Shown: positions 43,458 through 52,072 of the stretch, piece by piece
Numbering within the stretch: position 1 is the stretch's first letter
Layout: the number at the start of each line of letters is the position of its first letter
Source of the DNA: Bacteroidota bacterium
GTDB lineage: Bacteria; Bacteroidota; Bacteroidia; Cytophagales; Cyclobacteriaceae
Length of the DNA: 64,000 nt
Assembly: GCA_023428695.1 (NCBI GenBank)
Contig: JAEYWY010000033.1
Location: 1 to 64,000 of the forward strand
Direction: 5' to 3'
Notes under the pieces: generated by a model
The model's input: the letters and a program-made list of their open reading frames with translations, nothing else
Database searches by the model: none
What the model was told of the DNA's origin: nothing
Position numbers and translations under genes: made by a program

Positions 43458-45986
43458 ATGAGGACGATTACCGGCAAATTCTCTCTCCGTTCAGTACAGG
43501 GAAAAATCCTTGCCGGATTTGCGTTGGCTTTCTGCGCAATTATCCTGGCATTTTCCATCTCGAAACTCGCCTTCACCGACATGCTTGGCAAAGTCGATGA
43601 ACTGTCCGAGCCAAGCGGTAAGCTTAAACTTCTCAATCGCGTTTTCCAGGAAGTCACAACGCTTGACCAGATGCAGCGTGCACAGGCGATCGAAAATCCG
43701 CGAACACCTCACAGTGCATTTCTCAACCAGTCACAACGCACTATCTACCTTATTGATTCGATCAGCCTGCTCGACTGGGATTCTGCGCAAACGGAACGCA
43801 TACGGTCAATGAAGAAAGTCCTCCAGCGCCGGGACAGTGTTTTCTTTTCTTACCTGAAGTTGAAATCAAACCTGGTCGACAACCGCGCTCTCACCCGAAG
43901 GATCGATACACTATCATCCATTCTTGAAAAAAAGAAAATCGAAATCGATTCGAATATCGTCACAACTGAAAAACGGACAACGACAACGTATGTGCGGGAC
44001 ACCATCACGCCAGTGAAAGACGATCGCAGCTTCTTCGGGAAAATTTTCGGCAAGAAAAAGAAAGAGGAAGTCGAACAGGAGCCTCTCCAACTTCAGGTCG
44101 AGGAGGAATTTCGTGTCATTGTTGATACACTTGTGATCGCTAACCAAAACAAAGCACTTGCTGAGGTTGAGCAAATTATGCATGCCCTTGAATCTGACCA
44201 GCGCACTCAGAGTCGTCAGCTCCTCGAAAGAGAATTGCAGTTGATCAACACAAACAGCCTTCTGATCAATCAACTGCTTGGTATCCTGCGTCAGGTGGAA
44301 AAGGAAGAGTTTGAAAACATGCAGAAGCGTAGCGAGGAGGCCGGTATTGTTGTCAGCGAAAGCATCCGACGTATAAGCTACCTGCTGATTGCATTTTTCC
44401 TGGGCGCGGCATTGTTGGTTTACCTGATCTGGAGCGACATCACAAAGAGTCGCGTGTACAAGGAAGAACTTGAAAAAGCACGTGACGAGGCCGAGGAACT
44501 CAGTCAGATCAAGCAACGATTCCTCGCTAACATGAGCCATGAGATTCGCACACCGCTGCAATCTATTATCGGTTTTGCTGAGCACCTTAGAGGCGAAAAT
44601 CCCGGGGGCAGCGAAGCCGTTGACGCTATCCACAGTTCGTCTGAACACCTGCTGCATATCGTAAACGAGGTGCTTGATTACAGCCGGATTTCTTCGGGCA
44701 ACTTCACCCTTGCGCGTGAAAACTTCAGTCTGAAGAAAATCATTCGCGAGGTCGAATCAGCGATGCGCATTCAGGCCGAGAAAAAAGGACTGGTACTTGT
44801 ACTTGATATGGAGCAGGCATCCGATGTGACGCTTGTCGGTGATGCATTCCGGTTGCGTCAGATTCTTTACAACCTGCTTGGTAATGCGATAAAATTCACG
44901 ACACGCGGATTCGTCCGACTTTCCGCAACGACGCGTTCATTTCCTGATGGCAAAGTCGGATGCCTCTTTGAAATCATGGATACGGGAATTGGTATCCGAA
45001 AAGAAGACATTCAGAAAATATTCAACCAGTTTGAACAGGCTGATACAAGCATTACACGCAACTTCGGCGGCACAGGGCTTGGGCTAACCATTGTAAAATC
45101 ACTTGTAGAGGCGCAAGATGGAAAACTTACCGTCGACAGTGAGCCCGGACGTGGTTCCACGTTTATGGTATCCATAACATATGATCTGAGTGTTGAAAAA
45201 GACGAGGATAGACGCGAACCTGCAACGCACGCTGTGCAGTCTTCACATAACATCGGCACCGTACTCGTTGTTGATGACGACCCTATGATTCTCCGCCTGT
45301 GCGGGCTGATACTGAAGAAACACCACATTCAACATGTGTTGTTTAACGATCCGATCAAACTTCTTGAAGAAACCCCCGACCCGCGCGTTACTCACATTCT
45401 GATGGATATCCGAATGCCGGGTATGAACGGCGTTGAATTATGCCAGGCGCTGTCTGGAAAATACAGTGACCTGACAAAGTTTGTTGCGCTCACGGCTCAC
45501 GTATTCGAGCAGGAAAAACAGGCACTTTACGATAAGGGATTTCATCGTGTGCTTTCAAAACCTTTCCATGAGAACGACCTTGTCAGACTGTTGGGCGTGG
45601 AAGAGAGCGAGCCCAAAGCAATGGCGACAAGTGAGTCGACTGATGAAATCGATCTCGAACCTTTGCGAAAGATTACACTTTACGATGAGCAACTACTTCA
45701 TTCTGTGGTTGAACAATTCCGGGAAGAAACTACTGCAGAACTCGCCGTACTGAGCGACGCGATAAAAAGCGGCGAACGAAATGTAATCCGTGAAATCGTT
45801 CACAAACTGGCGGGTCGTGTTGGTCAGGTGGGAGTTCTTTCGCTTTCGCTGAAACTACGGGAAACGGAAGTCAGAATTGAAAAGGGATTGTCGTTATCTG
45901 ATCTTGAACCGGAACTGCATCGCCATCGCGAGGCCGTTGACAAACTGGTGCGTCAACTCAGCGACCTTGTTCTTGAAAAATCATAG
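43458..45986 (+). CDS. Hybrid sensor histidine kinase with receiver and Hpt domains
   Basis: 842 residues. TM1 ~17-38 and TM2 ~306-324 flank a 267-residue helical sensor region. HisKA has His361 in ANMSHEIRTPLQS; the HATPase_c domain contains NLLGNAIKFT and GTGLGLTIVKSL; a receiver at ~595-710 has VVDDDP and ILMDIRMPGMNG; the C-terminal Hpt has the phospho-accepting His in REIVHKLAGRVG. This is a complete multistep phosphorelay in one chain (BarA/ArcB-like layout). The sensor region includes an odd run GKIFGKKKKEEVEQE (~194-208). It converges with the sigma-54 regulator, 1 bp between stop codons. Confidence 0.95.
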   Translation: MRTITGKFSLRSVQGKILAGFALAFCAIILAFSISKLAFTDMLGKVDELSEPSGKLKLLNRVFQEVTTLDQMQRAQAIENPRTPHSAFLNQSQRTIYLIDSISLLDWDSAQTERIRSMKKVLQRRDSVFFSYLKLKSNLVDNRALTRRIDTLSSILEKKKIEIDSNIVTTEKRTTTTYVRDTITPVKDDRSFFGKIFGKKKKEEVEQEPLQLQVEEEFRVIVDTLVIANQNKALAEVEQIMHALESDQRTQSRQLLERELQLINTNSLLINQLLGILRQVEKEEFENMQKRSEEAGIVVSESIRRISYLLIAFFLGAALLVYLIWSDITKSRVYKEELEKARDEAEELSQIKQRFLANMSHEIRTPLQSIIGFAEHLRGENPGGSEAVDAIHSSSEHLLHIVNEVLDYSRISSGNFTLARENFSLKKIIREVESAMRIQAEKKGLVLVLDMEQASDVTLVGDAFRLRQILYNLLGNAIKFTTRGFVRLSATTRSFPDGKVGCLFEIMDTGIGIRKEDIQKIFNQFEQADTSITRNFGGTGLGLTIVKSLVEAQDGKLTVDSEPGRGSTFMVSITYDLSVEKDEDRREPATHAVQSSHNIGTVLVVDDDPMILRLCGLILKKHHIQHVLFNDPIKLLEETPDPRVTHILMDIRMPGMNGVELCQALSGKYSDLTKFVALTAHVFEQEKQALYDKGFHRVLSKPFHENDLVRLLGVEESEPKAMATSESTDEIDLEPLRKITLYDEQLLHSVVEQFREETTAELAVLSDAIKSGERNVIREIVHKLAGRVGQVGVLSLSLKLRETEVRIEKGLSLSDLEPELHRHREAVDKLVRQLSDLVLEKS

Positions 45987-45987
45987 G

Positions 45988-47334
45988 CTACTCAATACCG
46001 TACTTTTCCATTTTGAGATACAACGTCTTGCGATCGATGTTCAGAATTCTTGCAGCTTTTGATTTGTTATACCGAACCTCCTGCAAAGTTTTCATGATCA
46101 TTTCCTTTTCCTGTGTTTCCTGCAATGCCTTGAGGTCATAGATCGGCGGCGAGTCGACAGGTCTGGACCTCGGAGTCTGAACACTGCTCACCATTTCAAG
46201 CGGTAACGCGTCGATCTCCACCGTTTCCTCCGAGGTAAGCAGCACGGATCGCTTCACAACGTTTTTGAGTTCGCGCAGATTTCCCGGCCAGTCATAACTC
46301 CTGAACAATTTCATTACGCGTTCATCAAACGCGGTTACGTTTTTGCCAAGCTCGATATTTGCGGCCTCGCGAAAGAATCGAAGGAATTCGTCGAGGTCAT
46401 CCATCCGGTTTCTCAACGGCGGCACCAGCAGCATAAATTCATTGAGGCGATGGAACAGGTCTTCGCGAAATTGTCCCTGGCGGACACTCACTGAAAGATC
46501 ATCGTTGGTGGCTGTGATAATTCGAACATCAACGCGAATTTCCTTATTGCTTCCAATAGGTTGAATGACTCTTTCCTGAAGCGCGCGCAGAAGTTTTACC
46601 TGGACTTCGTACGAAAGGTTACCGACTTCGTCGAGGAACAACGTACCGGTATGGGCCGCTTCAAACTGACCGGTCTTATCCTGAACAGCCCCTGTGAACG
46701 AACCTTTTACGTGTCCGAACAATTCACTTGCTGCAAGATCTTTGGACAAAGCGCCGCAATCAACGGCAACGAACGGGCCGCGGGCACGGGGACTCAGGTT
46801 GTGGATGGTTCGTGCCACGTATTCTTTTCCGGTACCGCTCTCACCCTGAATGATGACTGACATGTTTGTGGGTGCGACCAGTCGGATGTATTCATGGAGT
46901 TTTCGGGATGGCTCACTCGATCCCTGTACGAATTGCCCGTTAACAGACTGGCGCTTCTTCGCAGCGAGTGGCTTTTCCTTCTTAACCGCTTCACGCACGT
47001 GCATTAGCAGTTCATCAGGATTCACCGGTTTCGTAACGTATTCAAGAGCTCCGAGCTTTATTGCTTTAACTGCTGTACGTATATCGGAGAAACTTGTCAT
47101 GATGATTACCGGAATATCCACATTGATTTTTTTCATTTCAATCAGGAGATCCATACCGGTGGCATCGGGAAGGCGATAATCGAGGAGAACAACATTGAAC
47201 GTTTTCGACTGAAAAGCCTTCAACCCTTCTTTACCATTGTGGTTAACGGTGACCTGGTAGCCGTGCTTAAAAAGAAATCCCTCGAGAATTCTTGAAAATG
47301 TAAGATCGTCTTCAATTAACAGAACAGAAGCCAT
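45988..47334 (-). CDS. Sigma-54-dependent response regulator (NtrC family)
   Basis: 448 residues from MASVLLIEDD at 47334. Receiver with Asp9/Asp10 pocket and phospho-acceptor Asp52 (LLDYRLPDATG); AAA+ domain with Walker A GESGTGKE (164-171) and the sigma-54 contact loop GSFTGA at 211-216 (usual form GAFTGA, so Ala to Ser at position 2); C-terminal Fis-type helix-turn-helix (YNKSKAARILNIDRKTLYLK). It activates sigma-54 promoters on phosphorylation. The convergent hybrid kinase is a plausible but unproven partner. Confidence 0.95.
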   Translation of the reverse strand: MASVLLIEDDLTFSRILEGFLFKHGYQVTVNHNGKEGLKAFQSKTFNVVLLDYRLPDATGMDLLIEMKKINVDIPVIIMTSFSDIRTAVKAIKLGALEYVTKPVNPDELLMHVREAVKKEKPLAAKKRQSVNGQFVQGSSEPSRKLHEYIRLVAPTNMSVIIQGESGTGKEYVARTIHNLSPRARGPFVAVDCGALSKDLAASELFGHVKGSFTGAVQDKTGQFEAAHTGTLFLDEVGNLSYEVQVKLLRALQERVIQPIGSNKEIRVDVRIITATNDDLSVSVRQGQFREDLFHRLNEFMLLVPPLRNRMDDLDEFLRFFREAANIELGKNVTAFDERVMKLFRSYDWPGNLRELKNVVKRSVLLTSEETVEIDALPLEMVSSVQTPRSRPVDSPPIYDLKALQETQEKEMIMKTLQEVRYNKSKAARILNIDRKTLYLKMEKYGIE

Positions 47335-47350
47335 AGTCATATGGCCGAAA

Positions 47351-47384
47351 GTAAAAAGAAAGCCGGAATATTTTCCAGCTTTCT
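47351..47384 (-). terminator. Terminator of the PepSY-like gene
   Basis: Minus-strand 12-bp stem AGAAAGCTGGAA/TTCCGGCTTTCT with one G-U pair (plus 47357-47368 with 47373-47384), followed by TTTTAC. It separates the PepSY-like gene from the sigma-54 regulator. Confidence 0.8.
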
Positions 47385-47416
47385 CACATTATCAGAGGAC
47401 CCCTTCGGCGGATGGC

Positions 47417-47743
47417 CTAGTCGTCCAGCCGCTGACCCTCGCTGTTGAATTTAACATTCTGGGTATCAGCACCATTCTTAAGCTCAACTTCATAGGTTTC
47501 CTCCTTCCGGTCCTGATAGGCTGCATTGATAATCCAGCCCTTATACTCCTGGTCGGCGAGCGTTTGTTTGATCGCATCCGGCAACTCTTCTGTCTTGATT
47601 TGAGTTCGCTGATCCGAAGACGCCTGATCGTCGGCGATGTTGGTCTGTGACTGAATGGTAGCGCTGTCCTGAGCAGCTTCCTGCGCGCTCGCAAATGTGA
47701 CGCTTCCTGCCACAGCCACAAGTACAATCCATAGTTTTTTCAT
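47417..47743 (-). CDS. Secreted PepSY-like protein
   Basis: 108 residues with signal peptide ending TFASAQ. The mature part has a Gln/Asp/Ser-rich linker, then one PepSY-like domain: TEELPDAIKQTLADQEYKGW, INAAYQDRKEETYEVELKNG and the closing FNSEGQRLDD. Such Bacteroidota proteins are periplasmic and may inhibit proteases or bind ligands; function unknown. Preceded by a 179-bp intergenic region and closed by its own terminator. Confidence 0.8.
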   Translation of the reverse strand: MKKLWIVLVAVAGSVTFASAQEAAQDSATIQSQTNIADDQASSDQRTQIKTEELPDAIKQTLADQEYKGWIINAAYQDRKEETYEVELKNGADTQNVKFNSEGQRLDD

Positions 47744-47922
47744 GTGTTGTTGGAATTAAAGGTTCTTTTTGCACACACGTGTATAACTCGGTGCCACCAA
47801 ACCGCAGATGTCCGAACGAATTTATTATCAGAATGTTAACATGAAGGTGCTTCTGCAGCCGTGTGGAATGTTTCAACAACGTGCAGAAATCGGGCACGTT
47901 TATGCAGAGTTGGTGCTTTGCC

Positions 47923-49251
47923 TTAGTCGGTAAGGATCTGCTCTACTTTTTCGAGGGATGTTCCCTTCGTTTCCGGCATTACACGGAACACAAAAATCAA
48001 TTGAAGAACCATCATGACTGCGAACAACAGGAACGTATTACCTCCGCCAAGCAGCTTCTCGGTAAGGTAAGGAAACGTAAAGGCGATCACAGTGGCCATC
48101 AGCCAGTGTGTGAAACTACCGAGTGCCTGACCACTCGCTCTCACCTCAGTAGGGAATATCTCGGATATGAACACCCAGATAACTGCGCCCTGTGAGAAAG
48201 CAAAAAATGCGATATAAACGAAAAGACATACCGGCACCAGGTAACCTAAAAAGTTTTGCGTGTAGAACGCATATGAAACTATCGAAAGCGTTGCGATCAA
48301 CCCAAGCGAACCCACAAGCATCAGTGTACGCCGACCGAACCTGTCGATGAAGTTGATTGCCACCAGTGTAAAAGCAAAATTAACAAGTCCAAGCCCGGCT
48401 GTGGAGAGCAACGCGCTGTCCTTGCCAAGACCGGTCAATTCAAAAATCCGCGGCGCATAGTAGATGATCGCATTGATTCCTGAAACCTGGTTGAAGAATG
48501 CCATCACGACTGCAAGCATGATCGGCAGATTGTACTTCCCTGAAAACAACTTACCTCCTGCCATTGACGCGTGGCGTTCGTGAGCGCTTCTGATGTTGTG
48601 CAGTTCTTCATCAGCAGTTTTTGGATTGACACGTCGCAGGATGTCGAGTGCCTGATCAACGGCGCCTTTTCGAACGACAAGCCACCGCGGGCTCTCAGGC
48701 AGGATGAAGATCAAGCCGAGGAACAACGCTGCGGGAAATGCCTCGACACCCAGCATCCAGCGCCATGCATTCTCTCCCACACCCTGCAGCAGATAATTCG
48801 ACAGATAGGCAACCAATATTCCGAAGACGATATTGAACTGAAACATGACGACAAGCCTGCCGCGATGCGATGCGGGAGCAAGCTCACCGATGTACATGGG
48901 CGCTGTCACAGAAGAACATCCAACGCCGAGACCACCGATAAAACGGAAGAACAGGAATGTGTACCAATCCATCGCAACGGCAGAGCCTATGGCGGACACG
49001 AAATAAAGTATCGCGATCCAGAGCAACGTCTGCTTTCGTCCAAGCGCATCAGTAGGCCACCCGCCGAAGAGCGCACCGATCACCGTTCCAATCAACGCGA
49101 TCGATACTGTAAGTCCGTGTTCGATCAGATTCAGATTCCATAGTTTCTGAATATCCTGTTCTGCACCCGAGATAACTGCCGTGTCGATGCCAAACAGGAG
49201 TCCACCAAGGGCAATTACAATGGACCAGGTGAAGATGGTTCTGGTGTTCAT
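47923..49251 (-). CDS. MFS sugar porter (sugar:H+ symporter)
   Basis: 442 residues, 12 membrane helices. Sugar-porter signatures: GALFGGWPTDALGRKQ between TM2 and TM3, PESPRWLVVRKG after TM6, QVSGINAIIYYAPRIFE in TM7, and DRFGRRTLML between TM8 and TM9; PETKGTSLE closes the last helix. Related to XylE/GalP-type hexose or pentose importers; sugar unknown. Upstream 99-residue secreted protein is 56 bp away on the same strand. Confidence 0.94.
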   Translation of the reverse strand: MNTRTIFTWSIVIALGGLLFGIDTAVISGAEQDIQKLWNLNLIEHGLTVSIALIGTVIGALFGGWPTDALGRKQTLLWIAILYFVSAIGSAVAMDWYTFLFFRFIGGLGVGCSSVTAPMYIGELAPASHRGRLVVMFQFNIVFGILVAYLSNYLLQGVGENAWRWMLGVEAFPAALFLGLIFILPESPRWLVVRKGAVDQALDILRRVNPKTADEELHNIRSAHERHASMAGGKLFSGKYNLPIMLAVVMAFFNQVSGINAIIYYAPRIFELTGLGKDSALLSTAGLGLVNFAFTLVAINFIDRFGRRTLMLVGSLGLIATLSIVSYAFYTQNFLGYLVPVCLFVYIAFFAFSQGAVIWVFISEIFPTEVRASGQALGSFTHWLMATVIAFTFPYLTEKLLGGGNTFLLFAVMMVLQLIFVFRVMPETKGTSLEKVEQILTD

Positions 49252-49307
49252 GTCAGGTGGATTTGCGTTATGAAGGACCGACGTCTTGAATCAGTTCAAA
49301 GCAATAC

Positions 49308-49607
49308 CTAAAGTCCGGATTCCGGCTTCGGTTCAGGGCAACTTATTTTCCAGTCCTTCGCAAGAAATATTTCGCCCTCCTGCACTTTGCGGATCAGTTC
49401 GTCCTTCTTCTTGCTGTATTTACAACCCACGTCGACAAACCGGTAGTTGGCGCCGTCAACCTTGAAATTAAAGTGACAAGTATTTGTCGCTTTGTGCGTC
49501 TTCATACATACGAATTCGATGTTGTCATCATATTCTATCCCGCCATCGGTGTGTGCCTGCATGATGAACATCAGCGCACCGAGTATCAATCCTGAAGTTT
49601 TCTTCAT
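49308..49607 (-). CDS. Small secreted Cys-rich protein, unknown function
   Basis: 99 residues with a signal-like N-terminus (MKKTSGLILGALMFIMQAHT). The mature part has four cysteines (FVCMKTHKATNTCHFNF, VGCKYSKKKDE, ISCPEPKP), suggesting two disulfides. No family recognised. It lies between the sugar porter and ahcY, all on the minus strand; the ahcY terminator lies upstream, so it has its own promoter and may be cotranscribed with the porter. Confidence 0.65.
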   Translation of the reverse strand: MKKTSGLILGALMFIMQAHTDGGIEYDDNIEFVCMKTHKATNTCHFNFKVDGANYRFVDVGCKYSKKKDELIRKVQEGEIFLAKDWKISCPEPKPESGL

Positions 49608-49650
49608 TTTCGTTTCAATTGAACCATGAATATAGGGACTTTTCAGGTCA

Positions 49651-49684
49651 AAAAAGAAAAAGCCCCGGTGGATCCAGGGCTTTT
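49651..49684 (-). terminator. Terminator of ahcY
   Basis: Minus-strand stem AAAAGCCC/GGGCTTTT (plus 49677-49684 with 49658-49665) followed by T-rich TCTTTTTT. 23 bp past the ahcY stop. Confidence 0.85.
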
Positions 49685-49706
49685 GAATGCGTAGTCGCGG
49701 GAAAAA

Positions 49707-51014
49707 TCAGTAGCGGTAATAATCCGGTTTGAAAGGACCTTTCGCCTCCACACCAATGTATTTCGCCTGAGAATCAGATAACACGTCCAATTCAACACCA
49801 ATCTTCTTCAAGTGCAGACTTGCAACCTTTTCATCGAGGTGCTTGGGCAACATGTACACTTTATTTTCATACTTATCTGAATGAAGCCAAAGCTCCAACT
49901 GTGCAAGCGTCTGATTTGTGAATGAATTCGACATCACGAAAGACGGATGTCCCATTGCGCAACCAAGGTTAACAAGTCGTCCCTCTGCGAGAAGAATGAT
50001 TTGATTTCCATTGTCAAGCGTGTAGATATCAACCTGAGGTTTGATCGTATCTTTCGCGGCATTCTTATTGAGCCACGCGACATCGATTTCGTTATCGAAG
50101 TGTCCGATGTTACAAACGATTGTCTTGTCTTTCATCGATTTGAAGTGGCGGTCCACAACGATGCTGTGGTTTCCGGTTGCCGTTACCACGATATCCGCTT
50201 CTTTCACGGCATCGTCCATTTTCTTAACGGCATATCCATCCATTGCAGCCTGAAGCGCGCAGATCGGATCGATTTCGGTTACGATAACGCGAGCACCTGC
50301 GCCACGCAGTGATGCTGCCGATCCTTTACCTACATCGCCGTATCCGGCTACAACGGCTACCTTACCTGCAATCATGACGTCTGTCGCTCTGCGGATGGCG
50401 TCAACACAAGATTCCTTGCAACCGTATTTGTTGTCGAACTTTGACTTCGTAACGCTGTCGTTGATATTGATCGCCGGCAAAGGAAGTTTGCCATTGTTCA
50501 TTCTTTCAATCAGACGGTGAACGCCGGTAGTGGTCTCTTCAGAGATACCCTTTATGCCAGGAACGAGTTCGGGGAAGCGATCGAGGACCATATTAGTGAG
50601 ATCACCGCCGTCGTCGAGTATCATATTAAGCGGCTTGCCGCCTTCAAATGCATTCAACGTCTGTTCAATGCACCAGTCAAACTCCTTTTCATTCATTCCC
50701 TTCCATGCGAATACCGGGATACCGGCGGCAGCAATCGCAGCGGCGGCGTGATCCTGTGTGGAGAATATGTTGCAGGAAGACCAGCTTACTTCTGCGCCAA
50801 GTTCAACCAGGGTTTCGATCAACACAGCGGTTTGGATAGTCATATGGAGACAGCCGGCAATCCGGGCGCCCTTAAGTGGCTTTTGCTTGCCAAATTCTTC
50901 ACGTAATGCCATGAGTCCGGGCATTTCCGCCTCGGCCAATTTGATTTCTTTTCTTCCCCAGTCTGCCAGAGAAAGATCTTTTACTTTAAACTTGAGTTTT
51001 TCGTCGACAGTCAT
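49707..51014 (-). CDS. ahcY: Adenosylhomocysteinase
   Basis: 435 residues. Hydrolyses S-adenosylhomocysteine to adenosine and homocysteine with bound NAD+. Signatures: SCNIFSTQDHAAAAIA, NINDSVTKSKFDNKYGC, VAGYGDVGKGSAASLRG (NAD site), and C-terminal KPDYYRY, whose Lys and Tyr complete the neighbour's cofactor site. A -7 box TACTTTTG lies on the minus strand at 51043-51050. The leader is only ~22 nt, so an SAH riboswitch is unlikely. Confidence 0.97.
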   Translation of the reverse strand: MTVDEKLKFKVKDLSLADWGRKEIKLAEAEMPGLMALREEFGKQKPLKGARIAGCLHMTIQTAVLIETLVELGAEVSWSSCNIFSTQDHAAAAIAAAGIPVFAWKGMNEKEFDWCIEQTLNAFEGGKPLNMILDDGGDLTNMVLDRFPELVPGIKGISEETTTGVHRLIERMNNGKLPLPAININDSVTKSKFDNKYGCKESCVDAIRRATDVMIAGKVAVVAGYGDVGKGSAASLRGAGARVIVTEIDPICALQAAMDGYAVKKMDDAVKEADIVVTATGNHSIVVDRHFKSMKDKTIVCNIGHFDNEIDVAWLNKNAAKDTIKPQVDIYTLDNGNQIILLAEGRLVNLGCAMGHPSFVMSNSFTNQTLAQLELWLHSDKYENKVYMLPKHLDEKVASLHLKKIGVELDVLSDSQAKYIGVEAKGPFKPDYYRY

Positions 51015-51042
51015 TTGTTCGCGTTTTTACTTCATTGAAACA

Positions 51043-51050
51043 CAAAAGTA
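51043..51050 (-). promoter_or_regulatory. -7 element of ahcY
   Basis: TACTTTTG on the minus strand matches TAnnTTTG and ends 28 bp before the ahcY ATG. A -33 TTTG is not found at 19 bp. Confidence 0.4.
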
Positions 51051-51146
51051 ATACAAAGGTTTTAATAAGTCATCATATCGCGAAAACGCGCCCGGGTATG
51101 AACTTTTCGCGCAAATAAAGGCGTTAGGCAACGAAACGGAGGATGT

Positions 51147-51809
51147 ATGAACAGCAGAATCAGAATAGATGTGGTGGTCGATATTGTGTGTCCATGGTGC
51201 TACATAGGAAGGCACCGTTTGATTCAGGCTCTTGGTCAGGTGGAGAACGAGCTTTCCGTAGATGTATACTACCATCCGTTCGAACTCAATCCGGGGCTAC
51301 CGGTTGGTGGCGTGGATCAGCACAAATACTTGGCTTCAAAATTCGGTGGCGATGAAGTCTACCGCCAAATGGCAGAACGTGTGACCAGCGTTGCGCGAGC
51401 GGAAGAACTTCCTTTTGATCTGGAACGTCAGACGATAATGCCAAACACGCGCAGGATGCACATCCTGATCGAGGCTGCCGGAGACAACGCATTACAAAAC
51501 CGCTTGCTGGAGCAGTTTTACACGGCCTACTTCATCAATGGAACGGATCTGACCAGCGAAGACACGCTGATTGAACTAGCCGCAGAAGCGGGAATGGCTG
51601 TCCATCGTGCCGCGGCGGCGCTTGCAGATGCAGACGCGCCTTCGCGCATCGCAGCAAGTGAGGAAAAACTGCATCGACTTGGCATCACCGGCGTACCGTT
51701 CTACATCCTTCAGAATAAGTACGGAATTTCGGGAGCACAGCGCGCAGAGGACCTCGCAAACGCGCTACGCCGCGTTGCGCAGGAGCAACAGCAATCCGTA
51801 CAGGGCTAG
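51147..51809 (+). CDS. DsbA-family oxidoreductase (FrnE-like)
   Basis: 220 residues, thioredoxin fold with helical insert, no signal peptide, so cytosolic. Active site CPWC at residues 15-18 (DIVCPWCYIG), HPFELNPGLP, and cis-Pro region GITGVPFYIL. FrnE-like proteins act in oxidative-stress or polyketide-related redox reactions; the substrate is unknown. It diverges from ahcY across ~130 bp. An SD-like GGAGG lies 8 nt before the ATG. Confidence 0.93.
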   Translation: MNSRIRIDVVVDIVCPWCYIGRHRLIQALGQVENELSVDVYYHPFELNPGLPVGGVDQHKYLASKFGGDEVYRQMAERVTSVARAEELPFDLERQTIMPNTRRMHILIEAAGDNALQNRLLEQFYTAYFINGTDLTSEDTLIELAAEAGMAVHRAAAALADADAPSRIAASEEKLHRLGITGVPFYILQNKYGISGAQRAEDLANALRRVAQEQQQSVQG

Positions 51810-51823
51810 TCCAATGTTACCGC

Positions 51824-52036
51824 CTAAGCGTTCTTCTTTCCGGTAACAAGTACGACCACACCTGCGACGAGAATTATTGCGCCGATAATTGGCGACCATG
51901 CCACAGGTGTCTTTTCTTCCTTGTTAATCTCAAGCGGGCCTACATCAACCACCTCTTCTTTGGTAATGACGTTGAATCCGGTAAAGATGGTCATCAGACC
52001 ACCCACCACAATAAGGATAATTCCGAGCATTTTCAT
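51824..52036 (-). CDS. Small two-helix membrane protein, DUF3185-like
   Basis: 70 residues: TM1 MLGIILIVVGGLMTIFTGF, a polar loop with VDVGPLEINKEEKTPVAWSP, and TM2 IIGAIILVAGVVVLVTG ending in KKNA. Layout resembles DUF3185 and related small membrane proteins. Function unknown. It is 36 bp downstream of the sialidase-like gene on the same strand and likely cotranscribed. Confidence 0.75.
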   Translation of the reverse strand: MKMLGIILIVVGGLMTIFTGFNVITKEEVVDVGPLEINKEEKTPVAWSPIIGAIILVAGVVVLVTGKKNA

Positions 52037-52072
52037 AATGCACAGACTCCTTAAAGCCTCGTGCCAGCCGGT

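Noticed and set aside
51015..51146. SAH riboswitch before ahcY
   Set aside because: The -7 box at 51043-51050 leaves only ~22 nt of leader, too short for the aptamer, and no pseudoknot-like conserved elements are seen.
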